A stretch of 64,000 bases of DNA from Hyphomicrobiales bacterium (GTDB lineage Bacteria > Pseudomonadota > Alphaproteobacteria > Rhizobiales > Rhizobiaceae). The stretch lies in contig UEGR01000020.1 of NCBI GenBank assembly GCA_900465685.1, forward strand, positions 62,001 through 126,000. Direction: 5' to 3'. Of this stretch, positions 14,851 to 24,155 are shown piece after piece. A program made the translations under genes and the position numbers. How positions within the stretch are numbered: the first letter of the stretch is position 1; each line of letters starts with the position of its first letter. Below the pieces are notes generated by a model that worked only from the letters and a program-made list of their open reading frames with translations, was not told the origin of the DNA and did no database searches.

Positions 14851-16353
14851 CTATTCATACTGCTCCGGGAGATAGGAACCCTCGGCCAGATCTGCAAATC
14901 GCGTGAATTCGGACTGGAAGGCGAGCTTGACCGTTCCGGTCGGTCCGTGACGCTGCTTGGCGATGATGACATCGGCAGTGCCGCGCACTTTTTCGAAATG
15001 CTGCTTCCATTCTTCGTATTTCGGGTCGAATTCGTCGCGCGGTTCAAGGTTCTTGACGTAATATTCCTCACGGAACACGAACAGCACCACGTCGGCGTCC
15101 TGCTCGATCGAGCCCGATTCACGAAGATCGGAGAGCTGCGGGCGCTTGTCGTCGCGGCTTTCCACCTGACGCGAGAGCTGTGAAAGCGCAATGATCGGAA
15201 CGTTCAGTTCCTTGCCGAGCGCCTTCAGGCCGGTGGTGATCTCGGTGATTTCCTGCACGCGGTTCTGTGCCGAGGCCTTCGACGAGCCGGTCATCAGCTG
15301 AACGTAGTCGATCACCAGAACATCAAGGCCGCGCTGACGCTTGAGACGACGGGCGCGGGCGGCCAGCTGCGCGATGGAAATACCACCGGTCTGGTCAATA
15401 TAGAGCGGGATTTTCTGCATCACCTGCGAGCAGGCGACCAGCTTTTCGAAGTCGGTTTCGGTGATATCACCACGGCGGATTTTCGAGGACGACACTTCCG
15501 TCTGCTCGGAAATGATACGGGTTGCGAGCTGTTCCGCCGACATTTCGAGCGAGAAGAAGCCGACGACGCCGCCATTCTTGGCTTTTACCGTTCCATCGGC
15601 CTGCTGGTCCGGCTCATAGGAATTGGCGATGTTGAAGGCAATATTGGTGGCGAGCGAGGTTTTACCCATGCCTGGACGTCCGGCGAGGATGATCAAGTCG
15701 GAAGGCTGCAAGCCACCCATCTTGCCGTCCAGCGTATGAATGCCGGTCGAAACGCCCGACAGGTGGCCATCGCGCATGAAAGCAGCATTGGCCATGTCCA
15801 CAGCGGTGGTCACGGCATCCTTGAACGGCAGGAAGCCGCCATCGTAACGGCCGGTTTCGGCCAGTTCGAACAGGCGGCGTTCGGCGTCCTCGATCTGCTC
15901 CTGCGGTGCGTTGTCGACCGCTGCGTCATAGGCGACATTGACCATGTCCTCGCCGATCCCGATCAGCGCGCGGCGGGTCGCCAGATCGTAGATCGCGCGG
16001 CCATAATCCGCAGCATTGATGACGGTCACGGCCTCGACGGCCAGACGCTGCACATATTGGAATATGGTCATATCGCCGACCTTGCCCTCGGGCAGAAAGG
16101 TCTTCATCGTAATCGGATTGGCCACTTTGCCGACGCGGATGAGATCGGTGCTGATCTCGTAGATACGGCGGTGCAGCGGCTCGAAGAAATGGGTCGGCTT
16201 CAGAAAGTCCGATATGCGGTAAAAGGCATCGTTGTTGATCAGGATTGCGCCCAGCAATGCCTGTTCCGCTTCGATATTGTGTGGTGCTTCCCGATAGAGT
16301 GCGTCCTTCTGATCGCGCACATCCTCGAGTTTGCGTACCGCCGCTTCCGCCAT
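14851..16353 (-). CDS. dnaB: Replicative DNA helicase
   Basis: A 500-residue hexameric helicase that unwinds DNA at the replication fork. The N-terminal DnaB domain (about residues 20-125; YREAPHNIEAEQALLGAIL) is followed by a linker and a RecA-type helicase core with Walker A AGRPGMGKTSLA (about 226-237), Walker B LDVLVIDYVQLM (about 344-355) and LSQLSRQVESRDDKRPQLSDLRESG as separate catalytic segments. No intein or insertion is seen. The start at 16353 gives the usual length. The divergent NUP gene begins 263 bases away. Confidence 0.96.
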   Translation of the reverse strand: MAEAAVRKLEDVRDQKDALYREAPHNIEAEQALLGAILINNDAFYRISDFLKPTHFFEPLHRRIYEISTDLIRVGKVANPITMKTFLPEGKVGDMTIFQYVQRLAVEAVTVINAADYGRAIYDLATRRALIGIGEDMVNVAYDAAVDNAPQEQIEDAERRLFELAETGRYDGGFLPFKDAVTTAVDMANAAFMRDGHLSGVSTGIHTLDGKMGGLQPSDLIILAGRPGMGKTSLATNIAFNIANSYEPDQQADGTVKAKNGGVVGFFSLEMSAEQLATRIISEQTEVSSSKIRRGDITETDFEKLVACSQVMQKIPLYIDQTGGISIAQLAARARRLKRQRGLDVLVIDYVQLMTGSSKASAQNRVQEITEITTGLKALGKELNVPIIALSQLSRQVESRDDKRPQLSDLRESGSIEQDADVVLFVFREEYYVKNLEPRDEFDPKYEEWKQHFEKVRGTADVIIAKQRHGPTGTVKLAFQSEFTRFADLAEGSYLPEQYE

Positions 16354-16616
16354 GATTCTTGATCCTGTCCCTGATGCTGCCAGCTAACCGTCATGTGATG
16401 CCAAACGCAACGCGGCTTCGGATGATTCCTGCTGGAAGGGATAAGCTATACCATGATTCACACTGATTCACAGTTTGCGCCTGCGCATGGACGCTATGTT
16501 CTTGACGGGCGTTGCCGTGATTAACGGTGGATATTACTCTGCCTCGATCTCTGAAATTCATCTGCCCCGGATCATGCGTGATTCCGGCGGCAGGCCCTTC
16601 ATGCAAAGGTTGATTC

Positions 16617-17630
16617 ATGCGGCATCGTCTGATCGCAGCCGGGCTTTTTTCCTGCCTGGCTTATCTCGCATCGTTTACGGCACAGGCTTCCGCTGCCGAA
16701 CCGATCAAGGTCAAGGTCTTCATCGCGGCCATGTTCGAGATCGGGCAGAACAGCGGCGATCGCGCTGGCGAGTTTCAATGGTGGTATGAGCGCTATTGGA
16801 AAGACGCCAAGCCCATCGAAGTGAAAGGCGCGCTGAAGCCGGTTTATTGCAATGATGACGGTGTCTGCGGCTCGGTGCTGGGCATGGGCAAGGTCAATTC
16901 ATCGGCCAGCATGCAGGCCATTCTGCTCGATCCGGCCTTCGATTTCTCGAAGAGCTATTACATTCTATCGGGCGTTGCCGGTACGCCGCCATCACGCGGC
17001 ACCATCGGTGATGTGAGCTGGGCGACCTGGCTGGTCGATTACGATCTCGGCCATCGCTGGGCCCCGGAAGAAGGCAAAGCCGGTGAGCCGGTTTTCATGC
17101 CGCGCAAGGGCTATGAGGATTATCGCGTCTTCAAGCTCAATCCCGATCTGGTTGCCGCTGCCATGCACCTTGGCTCGAAGGTGGAGCTGCGCGATTCGCA
17201 GGAAGCCCAGAACTACCGCATGCGGTATCCGGACAAGGCCGCGCAGGCCAAGCCATCCCTGAAGACCGGCACGCATATGACCGGCGATACGTTCTTTCAT
17301 GGCCCGGGCCTGTCGAAAGAAGCGCAGTACATCGCGCATCTCTACGGTGCCGATGATTATCTCGTGACCGAAATGGAAGCGGCTGCGATCACGCTGGTCA
17401 TCAAGCGCCAGTTCGGCACGGATCGTATTGCCAGCCTGCGTGGCGCGGTGAATTTCGATCAGGGTAACCCGAATGAAACCACCTTGCAGCATCTCGACCC
17501 GGCTCCGGGTCAGACGGCAGGCGGTTTCGCCGAGACGGTGCAGAATATCTATCTCGTCGGTTCGCCGCTGGTCGATGACATTGTCGCCCATTGGGACAAA
17601 TGGGAGGCCGGAGTGCCGAAGGCCGACTGA
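16617..17630 (+). CDS. Purine nucleoside permease (NUP) family periplasmic protein
   Basis: A 337-residue secreted protein. The N-terminal signal peptide (hydrophobic core about residues 8-22) ends near AQASAAEP. The mature part matches the NUP family known from Candida nucleoside permease and bacterial homologues (KVKVFIAAMFEIGQNSGD; GVAGTPPSRGTIGDV; TEMEAAAI; GSPLVDDIVAHWDKWEAG). The fold is related to nucleoside phosphorylases (the E-M-E-A segment resembles their purine site), so it may bind or cleave nucleosides in the periplasm rather than form a channel. No transporter genes are adjacent. It ends at a strong terminator. Confidence 0.85.
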   Translation: MRHRLIAAGLFSCLAYLASFTAQASAAEPIKVKVFIAAMFEIGQNSGDRAGEFQWWYERYWKDAKPIEVKGALKPVYCNDDGVCGSVLGMGKVNSSASMQAILLDPAFDFSKSYYILSGVAGTPPSRGTIGDVSWATWLVDYDLGHRWAPEEGKAGEPVFMPRKGYEDYRVFKLNPDLVAAAMHLGSKVELRDSQEAQNYRMRYPDKAAQAKPSLKTGTHMTGDTFFHGPGLSKEAQYIAHLYGADDYLVTEMEAAAITLVIKRQFGTDRIASLRGAVNFDQGNPNETTLQHLDPAPGQTAGGFAETVQNIYLVGSPLVDDIVAHWDKWEAGVPKAD

Positions 17631-17659
17631 AAATAGACACGTGCCGAATAAAGAATGCA

Positions 17660-17689
17660 AAAGGGCTGCCGTCGCCGGCAGCCCTTTTT
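17660..17689. terminator. Intrinsic terminator between NUP gene and cfa
   Basis: A perfect 12-bp stem, AAAGGGCTGCCG pairing with CGGCAGCCCTTT, around four bases, followed by T residues. It sits between two convergent genes and can serve both strands. Confidence 0.88.
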
Positions 17690-17714
17690 AATGGCGTGAA
17701 CCGGGACTGCCGGA

Positions 17715-18995
17715 TCAGGCATTCATGCTTTTCTTGACGGCGCGGGCCTCGCTATTGGCCCCCTTTGGTGCGCTGTCGAGCCGCTTTAGGCGTTTTTCTT
17801 CCGCTTCGATATAGTTGCGCGTCAGCGGAACCGATTCCTGCCGGTGCGCAATCTGGATGTGGAACACCATCATGTTCTGCCAGCGGAAAGCGCTTTCCGA
17901 TGCGGCAAGATAAAACTCCCACATGCGGCAGAAGCGTTCGTCATAAAGCGCCTTGGCCTGCGCGCGATTGGCCATGAAGGCCTCACGCCAGGCCTTGAGC
18001 GTTTCCGCATAATGCAGCCGCAGGATTTCGATGTCGGTGACATAGAGCCCGGCCTTTTCGATATGCGGCAGCACTTCAGACAAAGCGGGTATATAGCCGC
18101 CCGGGAAGATATATTTGCGGATGAACGGATTGGTCGCGCCCGGCCCGTCGGCACGCCCGATGGCATGCAGCAGGAACACGCCGTCCGGCTTCATCAGTCG
18201 CGCCACATGCTGGAAATATTCCGCAAAATGGCCGACACCGACATGCTCGAACATGCCGACCGAAACCAGCCGGTCGAACTTGTCGTCAATGTTGCGATAG
18301 TCGGTCAGCTCGAACTTGGCGCGATCCGAAAGTCCTTCATCCACGGCGCGCTGATTGGCGATGCCGTGCTGTTCTTCCGACAAGGTCACGCCGGTCACAT
18401 TGGCCTTGAGGTGGCGGGCGAGATACAGGCCCATGCCGCCCCAGCCGCAGCCGATATCCAGCACCTTTTGGCCTTCCTTCACCAGCAGCTTCGCCGCGAT
18501 ATGGCGCTTCTTGGCGAGCTGCGCCTCGGCGAGCGTTGCATTTGGTGTTTCGAAATAGGCGCAGGAATACTGCTTGTCCGGATCGAGAAACAGGTCGTAA
18601 AGCTCGCCGGACAGGTCATAATGGCTTTTGATATTGTCGGACGAACGCGCAATCGTGTTCATCTGCTGGAAGCGGCGGAACAGAATGCGCAGCTTTGCCA
18701 GCGCCTTCATCCAAGGCTCAGTCGCGGCGGTCGGCCCGGTATTTTCGAATACGATCTGGAGCAGCGTGTAAATATCACCGTCCAGAAAGTCGATCTCGCC
18801 GTCCATGAAGCATTCGGCGAGTTTCAGTTCGGGGTCGAGCGCTACGGCGCGCTCGGCGTGCTTCGTCTTGAAGTGTATATGAACCGGCACACCGGTCTTG
18901 TCGCCATACTGTGAACGCGCACCACTAGAATCGGTGACCGTCAGGTCTCCGGTTTTAATCATATGCGAAAGAACAGTACGCATCATTCCATACAT
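17715..18995 (-). CDS. cfa: Cyclopropane-fatty-acyl-phospholipid synthase
   Basis: A 426-residue SAM-dependent enzyme that adds a methylene bridge to cis double bonds of membrane phospholipid acyl chains, a late-growth and acid-stress change. The SAM motif VLDIGCGWGGMGLYLA lies at about residues 182-197. The catalytic-region segments GVTLSEEQ, SVGMFEHVG and FPGGYIPAL are all present. The start is decided by the ribosome site: AAGGAG at 19010-19005 directly abuts the ATG at 19004 but is nine bases from the ATG at 18995, so the latter is chosen. It is monocistronic and convergent with the NUP gene. Confidence 0.93.
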   Translation of the reverse strand: MYGMMRTVLSHMIKTGDLTVTDSSGARSQYGDKTGVPVHIHFKTKHAERAVALDPELKLAECFMDGEIDFLDGDIYTLLQIVFENTGPTAATEPWMKALAKLRILFRRFQQMNTIARSSDNIKSHYDLSGELYDLFLDPDKQYSCAYFETPNATLAEAQLAKKRHIAAKLLVKEGQKVLDIGCGWGGMGLYLARHLKANVTGVTLSEEQHGIANQRAVDEGLSDRAKFELTDYRNIDDKFDRLVSVGMFEHVGVGHFAEYFQHVARLMKPDGVFLLHAIGRADGPGATNPFIRKYIFPGGYIPALSEVLPHIEKAGLYVTDIEILRLHYAETLKAWREAFMANRAQAKALYDERFCRMWEFYLAASESAFRWQNMMVFHIQIAHRQESVPLTRNYIEAEEKRLKRLDSAPKGANSEARAVKKSMNA

Positions 18996-19326
18996 CGGCC
19001 CCATCTCCTTTTATGGATGAGGCAGGCGTAGCATCCATGCGGTTGCATGGCAGGCGGCTTGTGTATCCTCTTGTCGAGCCACACTGTCATTAGATTTTCA
19101 GGCAGTGGTCCATCAGGTCTACCGGCCTTGGGAACGCTGTCTTAAGCAACGCGGACGTTTCCGTCTGCACCCTCTCCAATACATTACCAAGGAGAAGAAT
19201 AGGCAGTTTTCCCGTTCTGGAAAGAGAAAATGCCCGGCGGAGGCCGCCGGGCATGATCATTTAAAGTTTACCACCATTGGAACGCCTATTACGAAAACAG
19301 GCTTTCTGGAGATAATAGGTGGCTAA
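18996..19326. other. Intergenic region with rplI terminator
   Basis: About 330 bases between cfa and rplI, holding the rplI terminator (listed separately) and the cfa upstream region. A 73-codon open frame at 19105-19326 reads straight through that terminator and resembles no family I know. I see no gene here. Confidence 0.6.
19230..19254 (-). terminator. Terminator of the rpsF-rplI operon
   Basis: A perfect 11-bp stem, ATGCCCGGCGG pairing with CCGCCGGGCAT, around three bases. On the minus strand it is followed by TTTCTCTTT. Confidence 0.85.
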
Positions 19327-19896
19327 TTAAGCCTGGTCTTCAGCTTCTTCGTCTTCGTCGAAGACTTCTTCCGAAAGCGGGGCTTCTTCGATGCCGTAGA
19401 TGGCTTCGATCGAGGTGAGGTCTTCACCCTTTGCCTGACGTTCAGCTTCTTCGTTCGAACGAGCGATGTTGACGGTCACTTCAACCTGAACTTCCGGATG
19501 CAGCGAAATCGAAACTTCGTGCAGGCCGATCGTCTTGATCGGATGGTTCAGTTCAACCTGGTTGCGGTGCAGGGTGAAGCCGTTTGCGGTGATGATGTCG
19601 GCGATGTCGCGGGTCGAAACCGAACCGTAGAGCTGGCCGGTTTCACCAGCCGAACGCACAACGATGAAGCTCTGGCCGCTGAGCTTTTCAGCAACGGCGC
19701 TTGCTTCGTTCTTGCGTTCCAGGTTCTGGGCTTCGAGCTGAGCGCGCTGGCCTTCGAACTTCTTCTTGTTGGCTTCGTTGGCACGAAGAGCCTTGCCCTG
19801 CGGGAGCAGGAAGTTACGGGCATAGCCGTCCTTGACCTTGACGGTTTCGCCCATCTGGCCGAGGCGGCCAATGCGTTCCAGAAGAATGACTTCCAT
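19327..19896 (-). CDS. rplI: 50S ribosomal protein L9
   Basis: A 189-residue protein. The L9 N-domain [22 protein letters not shown] and [13 protein letters not shown] lies at about residues 1-45, followed by the long connecting helix (about 46-75) and the C-domain (about 76-150). An acidic C-terminal extension of about 40 residues ([19 protein letters not shown]) is longer than in E. coli L9 and is usual in this order. A strong ribosome site AAGGAAACTCC precedes the ATG. It is the last gene of the rpsF-rpsR-DUF2232-rplI set. Confidence 0.97.
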   Translation of the reverse strand: MEVILLERIGRLGQMGETVKVKDGYARNFLLPQGKALRANEANKKKFEGQRAQLEAQNLERKNEASAVAEKLSGQSFIVVRSAGETGQLYGSVSTRDIADIITANGFTLHRNQVELNHPIKTIGLHEVSISLHPEVQVEVTVNIARSNEEAERQAKGEDLTSIEAIYGIEEAPLSEEVFDEDEEAEDQA

Positions 19897-19926
19897 TGGA
19901 GTTTCCTTTCGAGTGTTTGATTCGGG

Positions 19927-20901
19927 TTACTGTTGTTTATCGGTGCTCTTGTCGCTGCCCGGAATTTTCGAGATCGGCGCGCCACGCGACGTATCGAAAA
20001 GGCCGACAACCATGAAGACGAAGAGCAGGAATGCGAAGAGAATGATCGCAAGATAGGCAAACCACAGCGCCACCGGGCGCCATACCTTGCCGCGTGTGCG
20101 CATATGCATGATGGCAAGACCTGCCATCATGAAGCCTGCGCCGAGTGCGCCCACCACGACGGTTGCCACCAGACCGGCGGCGCCCGAGAAGAAGGCGACA
20201 GCAAGCGCGATTGCGAAAACGATCAGCGCCGGGCGCGGCATGCGCAGCGTTGCGGGCCAATCGTCACGCGGACGGCGCAGACGGCCCGACATGGCGGTCA
20301 GGCGCAGCGCCAGATAGAGATTACCGACCAGAATGGCGAGGCAGGTGGCGGGCTGGATCGCCGGAAGGGCGAACATCAACAGCGCCGACATCGTGTCGCG
20401 CATTTCATCGCTGGCGGTGAATTGTGGGTCAGCTTCCGCAACGCGGTCGATAACCGTATTGGCCAGTTCCCGCGCCATATCCGGGCCGAAGCCGAGAATT
20501 GCACCGATGACGACGAAGGAGACCGCAACCATCAAGGCGAGGCGGAAAACGATATCCGACAGCGGATACCAGACCATCACGTCCTTCGGTCCGCCCAGTT
20601 CTTCGGCGGGACGCGCAAGACCGGACAGATAGGCGCCGACGGCGGCAGGGACATAACTCGTCAGCGCCATCAGCAGGGCAGCCATCGGAACGGCAAAAAC
20701 GCCGACAGCGACGGTTGCGACGGCTGCTGCAACGATACCGGCGGTGGAACCCCAGCCGAGTGCCGCAACGAAAATGGGAAGCGGTGTCAGGAAATACAGA
20801 ACCATCGCCATGCCCGACTGGACAATGACGCCGGACGACATCAATGCCGAGGCAAGCCCCGCCAATATGCCGACACCAACTATGGTTCCGTTGAATTTCA
20901 T
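19927..20901 (-). CDS. DUF2232 membrane protein in the ribosomal operon
   Basis: A 324-residue protein with eight or more hydrophobic helices (for example at about residues 5-22, 27-45, 50-95, 125-150, 175-200, 225-265, 275-305). It resembles the DUF2232 (YybS-like) family, predicted membrane proteins of unknown function found inside the rpsF-rpsR-rplI operon in many alphaproteobacteria and, as YybS, near rplI in Bacillus. It lies 30 bases upstream of rplI. A hairpin between rpsR and this gene may reduce read-through. The C-terminal tail is hydrophilic (SRGAPISKIPGSDKSTDKQQ). Confidence 0.8.
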   Translation of the reverse strand: MKFNGTIVGVGILAGLASALMSSGVIVQSGMAMVLYFLTPLPIFVAALGWGSTAGIVAAAVATVAVGVFAVPMAALLMALTSYVPAAVGAYLSGLARPAEELGGPKDVMVWYPLSDIVFRLALMVAVSFVVIGAILGFGPDMARELANTVIDRVAEADPQFTASDEMRDTMSALLMFALPAIQPATCLAILVGNLYLALRLTAMSGRLRRPRDDWPATLRMPRPALIVFAIALAVAFFSGAAGLVATVVVGALGAGFMMAGLAIMHMRTRGKVWRPVALWFAYLAIILFAFLLFVFMVVGLFDTSRGAPISKIPGSDKSTDKQQ

Positions 20902-21022
20902 CAGTCTCGCTGTCCTGCTCCGGCTATTCCGGTTTTGCAGTTAGAGACGGCACGAGGGCTGCGTCTCAACTTGGGTTTTTAGTACACTCCGTCGCGCCCA
21001 TCGCAATGGAGGAAAGGGGGTC

Positions 21023-21054
21023 CGGGAGGCAAACTCTGAAGAGAATGCCTCCCG
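21023..21054 (-). promoter_or_regulatory. Hairpin between rpsR and the DUF2232 gene (possible attenuator)
   Basis: A 9-bp perfect stem, CGGGAGGCA pairing with TGCCTCCCG, around 14 bases. On the minus strand it is followed by GACCCCCTTT. It lies 23 bases after the rpsR stop. The weak T-run suggests partial termination. Confidence 0.5.
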
Positions 21055-21077
21055 AAGAAGTCTTACTTCACCCGATC

Positions 21078-21326
21078 TTACTTCACAACGTAAGGCAGCA
21101 GGCCGAGGAAACGAGCGCGCTTGATCGCCTTGGCGAGTTCACGCTGCTTCTTCTGGCTGACAGCCGTAATACGGGAAGGAACGATCTTGCCGCGTTCGGA
21201 AATGTAACGCTGCAGAAGCTTGATGTCCTTGTAGTCGATCTTCGGTGCGTTTGCGCCGGAGAACGGGCACGTCTTGCGACGGCGATGGAAAGGACGGCGG
21301 GTCGGGATCTGATTGATATCAACCAT
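21078..21326 (-). CDS. rpsR: 30S ribosomal protein S18
   Basis: An 82-residue protein that binds 16S rRNA in the platform as a heterodimer with S6. The segments [40 protein letters not shown] and [21 protein letters not shown] are the full S18 pattern. The ATG lies 2 bases after the rpsF stop, so the partners S6 and S18 are made in equal amounts. A single cysteine in KTCPF is not a zinc site. Confidence 0.97.
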   Translation of the reverse strand: MVDINQIPTRRPFHRRRKTCPFSGANAPKIDYKDIKLLQRYISERGKIVPSRITAVSQKKQRELAKAIKRARFLGLLPYVVK

Positions 21327-21328
21327 GA

Positions 21329-21775
21329 TTATGCTCCTTCACCAGCTTCGTTGTCGCGTGGGCGACGTGGGCCGCGATCACCGCGATCACCGCGGTCGAA
21401 ACCACCTTCACGGCGGCGCGGACGGTCATCACCATCACGCTCGCGACGGTCGTCACGGCGGGTCAGCATAGCCGACTGGCCTTCTTCGTGTTCTTCAACG
21501 CGAATGGTCATGAAGCGCAGGACGTCTTCATTGATACGCATCTGACGTTCCATTTCAGCAACGGCAGCAGCCGGAGCGTCGATGTTCAGAAGCGTATAAT
21601 ACGCCTTACGGTTCTTGTTGATACGGTAGGTGAGGGGACGCAGACCCCATGCTTCGACCTTACCGACCTTGCCGCCATTAGCTTCGAGGACACCCTTGTA
21701 CTGTTCGACGAGAGCGTCGACCTGCTGCTGGGAAATGTCCTGGCGGGCAAGAAGCACATGTTCATAAAGAGCCAT
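21329..21775 (-). CDS. rpsF: 30S ribosomal protein S6
   Basis: A 148-residue protein. The S6 core (about residues 1-95) reads [41 protein letters not shown] and [14 protein letters not shown] in order. A C-terminal tail of about 50 residues, rich in Arg, Asp and Gly ([20 protein letters not shown], then repeats of DRGDRG), extends beyond the usual core and is probably disordered. It is the first gene of its operon. The promoter lies about 230 bases upstream, leaving a long leader. Confidence 0.97.
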   Translation of the reverse strand: MALYEHVLLARQDISQQQVDALVEQYKGVLEANGGKVGKVEAWGLRPLTYRINKNRKAYYTLLNIDAPAAAVAEMERQMRINEDVLRFMTIRVEEHEEGQSAMLTRRDDRRERDGDDRPRRREGGFDRGDRGDRGPRRPRDNEAGEGA

Positions 21776-22003
21776 TGGCTTTGCCTTTCTTCGTTATATC
21801 ACGCCGACACCAGCGGCTAAGCCCCTGCGACTTCTCTTTTGCCGGAAAACCGGTGAAGAAAGGACGCGTACTTGAGACGGTCGAGAGCGGAGACACGGGA
21901 GGCAGAAGCGCTTATGACTTCCAACGTATTTCTAACTAAATCATTAGTTAGGGACACGGCCCTCCGTTCAGCCCCCAGCTGGTGCCGAGCAATGAACGGG
22001 CGG
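21776..22003 (-). promoter_or_regulatory. Long 5' leader of the rpsF operon
   Basis: About 225 transcribed bases before the rpsF ATG, with no reading frame of note. On the minus strand it can form a hairpin CCGTTCA...TGAACGG near its 5' end, and an 8-bp one CTAACTAA...TTAGTTAG (plus-strand 21932-21951). A GC-rich segment with an ACCGG/CCGG pairing follows. S6:S18 autoregulatory leaders are known in other bacteria. I cannot match their consensus with confidence here, so a regulatory role is inference. Confidence 0.45.
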
Positions 22004-22032
22004 CTATTACGTGTTTTTCCCCTTGTTTGCAA
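22004..22032 (-). promoter_or_regulatory. Putative sigma-70 promoter of the rpsF operon
   Basis: On the minus strand there is a -35 TTGCAA (22032-22027), a 17-base spacer and a -10 TAATAG (22009-22004). The start would be near 21997. Confidence 0.55.
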
Positions 22033-22184
22033 GCGCGATATCCCCGAAAAACCGACAAATGCTTGACTTTTCGCCCAAGGCTAAGGCACATCGCGCCAAA
22101 TTGTGCATTAATTGCAGGGCATGTCGGCGAAAACGGATACCGGTTTCGACATTATCATATGCTTAAAACCAGAATGAGGCATCA

Positions 22185-23129
22185 ATGGCGGTAGCATTTA
22201 CCTTTCCCGGACAGGGCAGCCAGGCGGTAGGCATGGGCAAGACCCTGGCCGAACAGTTCGCGGAAGCGCGCGCCGTCTTTGACGAAGTGGACGCAGCGCT
22301 CGGCGAAAAGCTGTCCGCCACCATGTTCGAAGGCCCGGAAGATGTTCTGACGCTCACCGCCAATGCACAGCCTGCGCTGATGGCCGTGTCGATGGCGGTC
22401 CTGCGCGTCATGGAAGCACGTGGCTTCTCGCTGAAGGAAAAGGTTTCCTACGTGGCCGGTCACTCGCTGGGCGAATATTCGGCGCTTTGCGCTGCCGGCA
22501 CATTCTCGCTTGCCGACACGGCGCGTCTCCTGCGCATTCGCGGCAATGCGATGCAGAAGGCTGTTCCGGTTGGTGAAGGCGCGATGGCTGCCATCATTGG
22601 TCTGGAACATGGCGACGTTGAAGCGATCTGCACGGAAGCCAAGGCTTCCGGTTCTGTTCAGATTGCCAATGACAATGGCGGCGGCCAGCTGGTGATTTCC
22701 GGTTCCAAGGCTGCGGTCGAGCTGGCGGCTTCGCTTGCGTCCGAGAAGGGCGCGAAGCGCGCCATCATGCTGCCGGTGTCCGCACCCTTCCATTCGACCC
22801 TGATGGCGCCTGCCGCCGAAGCGATGCGCGAAGCGCTGGCCAGTGTCGAAAAGCACAATCCGGTTGTGCCCCTTATCGCCAATGTGCGCGCAGCGCCGGT
22901 GACCGACGCCAACGAAATTGCCGATCTGCTGGTTGAGCAGGTGACGGGTCAGGTGCGCTGGCGCGAAACCGTGGAATGGTTTGCCGCCAATGGCGTGACT
23001 TCGCTTTATGAAGTAGGTTCGGGCAAGGTTCTGACCGGTCTGGCGCGTCGCATCTCCAAGGATGTGTCTGGCGCTGCCGTTGGTTCGGCTGAAGAAATCG
23101 AAGCAGCGCTTGCTGCTCTCAACGCTTAA
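22185..23129 (+). CDS. fabD: Malonyl-CoA:ACP transacylase
   Basis: A 314-residue enzyme that moves malonyl from CoA to ACP for fatty-acid elongation. It has the opening FPGQGSQAVGMG (about residues 5-16), the nucleophile serine in GHSLGEYSAL (about 92), the partner histidine in APFHSTLM (about 201), and the GQVRWRETV segment. A GAGG site lies just upstream of the ATG. It starts the fab cluster and is followed after 12 bases by fabG. It is divergent from the rpsF operon. Confidence 0.97.
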   Translation: MAVAFTFPGQGSQAVGMGKTLAEQFAEARAVFDEVDAALGEKLSATMFEGPEDVLTLTANAQPALMAVSMAVLRVMEARGFSLKEKVSYVAGHSLGEYSALCAAGTFSLADTARLLRIRGNAMQKAVPVGEGAMAAIIGLEHGDVEAICTEAKASGSVQIANDNGGGQLVISGSKAAVELAASLASEKGAKRAIMLPVSAPFHSTLMAPAAEAMREALASVEKHNPVVPLIANVRAAPVTDANEIADLLVEQVTGQVRWRETVEWFAANGVTSLYEVGSGKVLTGLARRISKDVSGAAVGSAEEIEAALAALNA

Positions 23130-23141
23130 AAGGGATTTCGC

Positions 23142-23879
23142 ATGTTTGATCTGACTGGCCGCAAGGCTCTCGTAACCGGTGCGACCGGCGGTCTGGGTGA
23201 AGCGATTGCTCGCGCGCTCCATGCACAGGGCGCTATTGTCGGCCTGCATGGCACGCGCGAAGAAAAGCTGAAGGAACTGGCCGCCGAACTTGGCGATCGT
23301 ACTTTCATCTTCCCGGCCAATCTGTCGGACCGCGAAGCCGTCAAGGCGCTCGGCCAGAAGGCGGAAGAAGAGCTGGGCGGCGTTGATATTCTGGTCAACA
23401 ATGCCGGTATCACCCGCGACGGCCTGTTCGTGCGCATGAGCGATGAAGACTGGGATGCCGTTCTCAACGTCAATCTCACCTCGGTTTTCAACCTGACGCG
23501 TGAGCTGACCCATCCGATGATGCGCCGCCGCAATGGCCGCATTATCAACATCACCTCCATCGTCGGCGTGACCGGAAATCCGGGTCAGGCAAATTATTGC
23601 GCATCGAAGGCGGGTCTTATCGGCTTCTCCAAGTCGCTGGCGCAGGAAATCGCGAGCCGCAATGTGACGGTGAACTGCATTGCGCCGGGCTTCATCGAAT
23701 CGGCCATGACCGACAAGCTGAACGACAAGCAGAAAGAAGCGATCATGGCCAATATTCCCATGAAGCGCATGGGCGTGGGCGCTGATATCGCTGCTGCTGT
23801 GGTCTATCTGGCCAGCGATCAGGCCGGTTACGTGACGGGCCAGACGCTGCACATCAATGGCGGCATGGCCATGATCTGA
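23142..23879 (+). CDS. fabG: 3-oxoacyl-ACP reductase
   Basis: A 245-residue SDR enzyme that reduces beta-ketoacyl-ACP with NADPH. The cofactor motif is TGATGGLGEAIA (about residues 13-24), with NNAGITRDGL at about 86-95, Ser in INITSIVG (about 138), and YCASKAG with catalytic Tyr/Lys at about 151-155. The C-terminal VTGQTLHINGGMAMI is the FabG signature. It forms an operon with fabD. A small palindrome GGTAT-AAA-ATACC lies shortly after the stop. Confidence 0.95.
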   Translation: MFDLTGRKALVTGATGGLGEAIARALHAQGAIVGLHGTREEKLKELAAELGDRTFIFPANLSDREAVKALGQKAEEELGGVDILVNNAGITRDGLFVRMSDEDWDAVLNVNLTSVFNLTRELTHPMMRRRNGRIINITSIVGVTGNPGQANYCASKAGLIGFSKSLAQEIASRNVTVNCIAPGFIESAMTDKLNDKQKEAIMANIPMKRMGVGADIAAAVVYLASDQAGYVTGQTLHINGGMAMI

Positions 23880-24071
23880 TCCCCTTCACCCCCCTGAATT
23901 ATGGTATAAAATACCTTAATAGCGGGGGCGTGACAGGAAAAGGCGCTTTGCCTCGCCCAAGAAGCGTGGTAATGCGCCCATCGAGAGTTGCGGTGTTTCT
24001 AATGGAAATGCCGCGATCCTGTTCCGAAAGGAATATCCACAGGATGGCTGTCCGGGCGACATCGCTTGAAG

Positions 24072-24101
24072 CTGACAGGCATCTTATAACTTGATTACAA
24101 T
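24072..24101 (+). promoter_or_regulatory. Putative acpP promoter
   Basis: -35 CTGACA (24072-24077), an 18-base spacer, -10 TACAAT (24096-24101). The acpP ATG is 55 bases beyond, with GAGG as the ribosome site. The rest of the 276-base gap after fabG shows no gene. Confidence 0.5.
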
Positions 24102-24155
24102 CCTGCATGCCGCTAACCAAGGCAGAGCAACAAACACACAGGTCGAGGTTCCGAC

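Noticed and set aside
13597-15183. Long open frame (528 codons) on the plus strand across radA and the end of dnaB
   Set aside because: It is the complement of two well-supported genes with high GC; the product is rich in His, Arg and Asp without family motifs.
19105-19326. Open frame of 73 codons between cfa and rplI
   Set aside because: It reads through the rplI terminator hairpin and its product shows no family pattern.
22182-23852. Long open frame (556 codons) on the minus strand across fabD and fabG
   Set aside because: Antisense shadow of two conserved genes; no recognisable domain.
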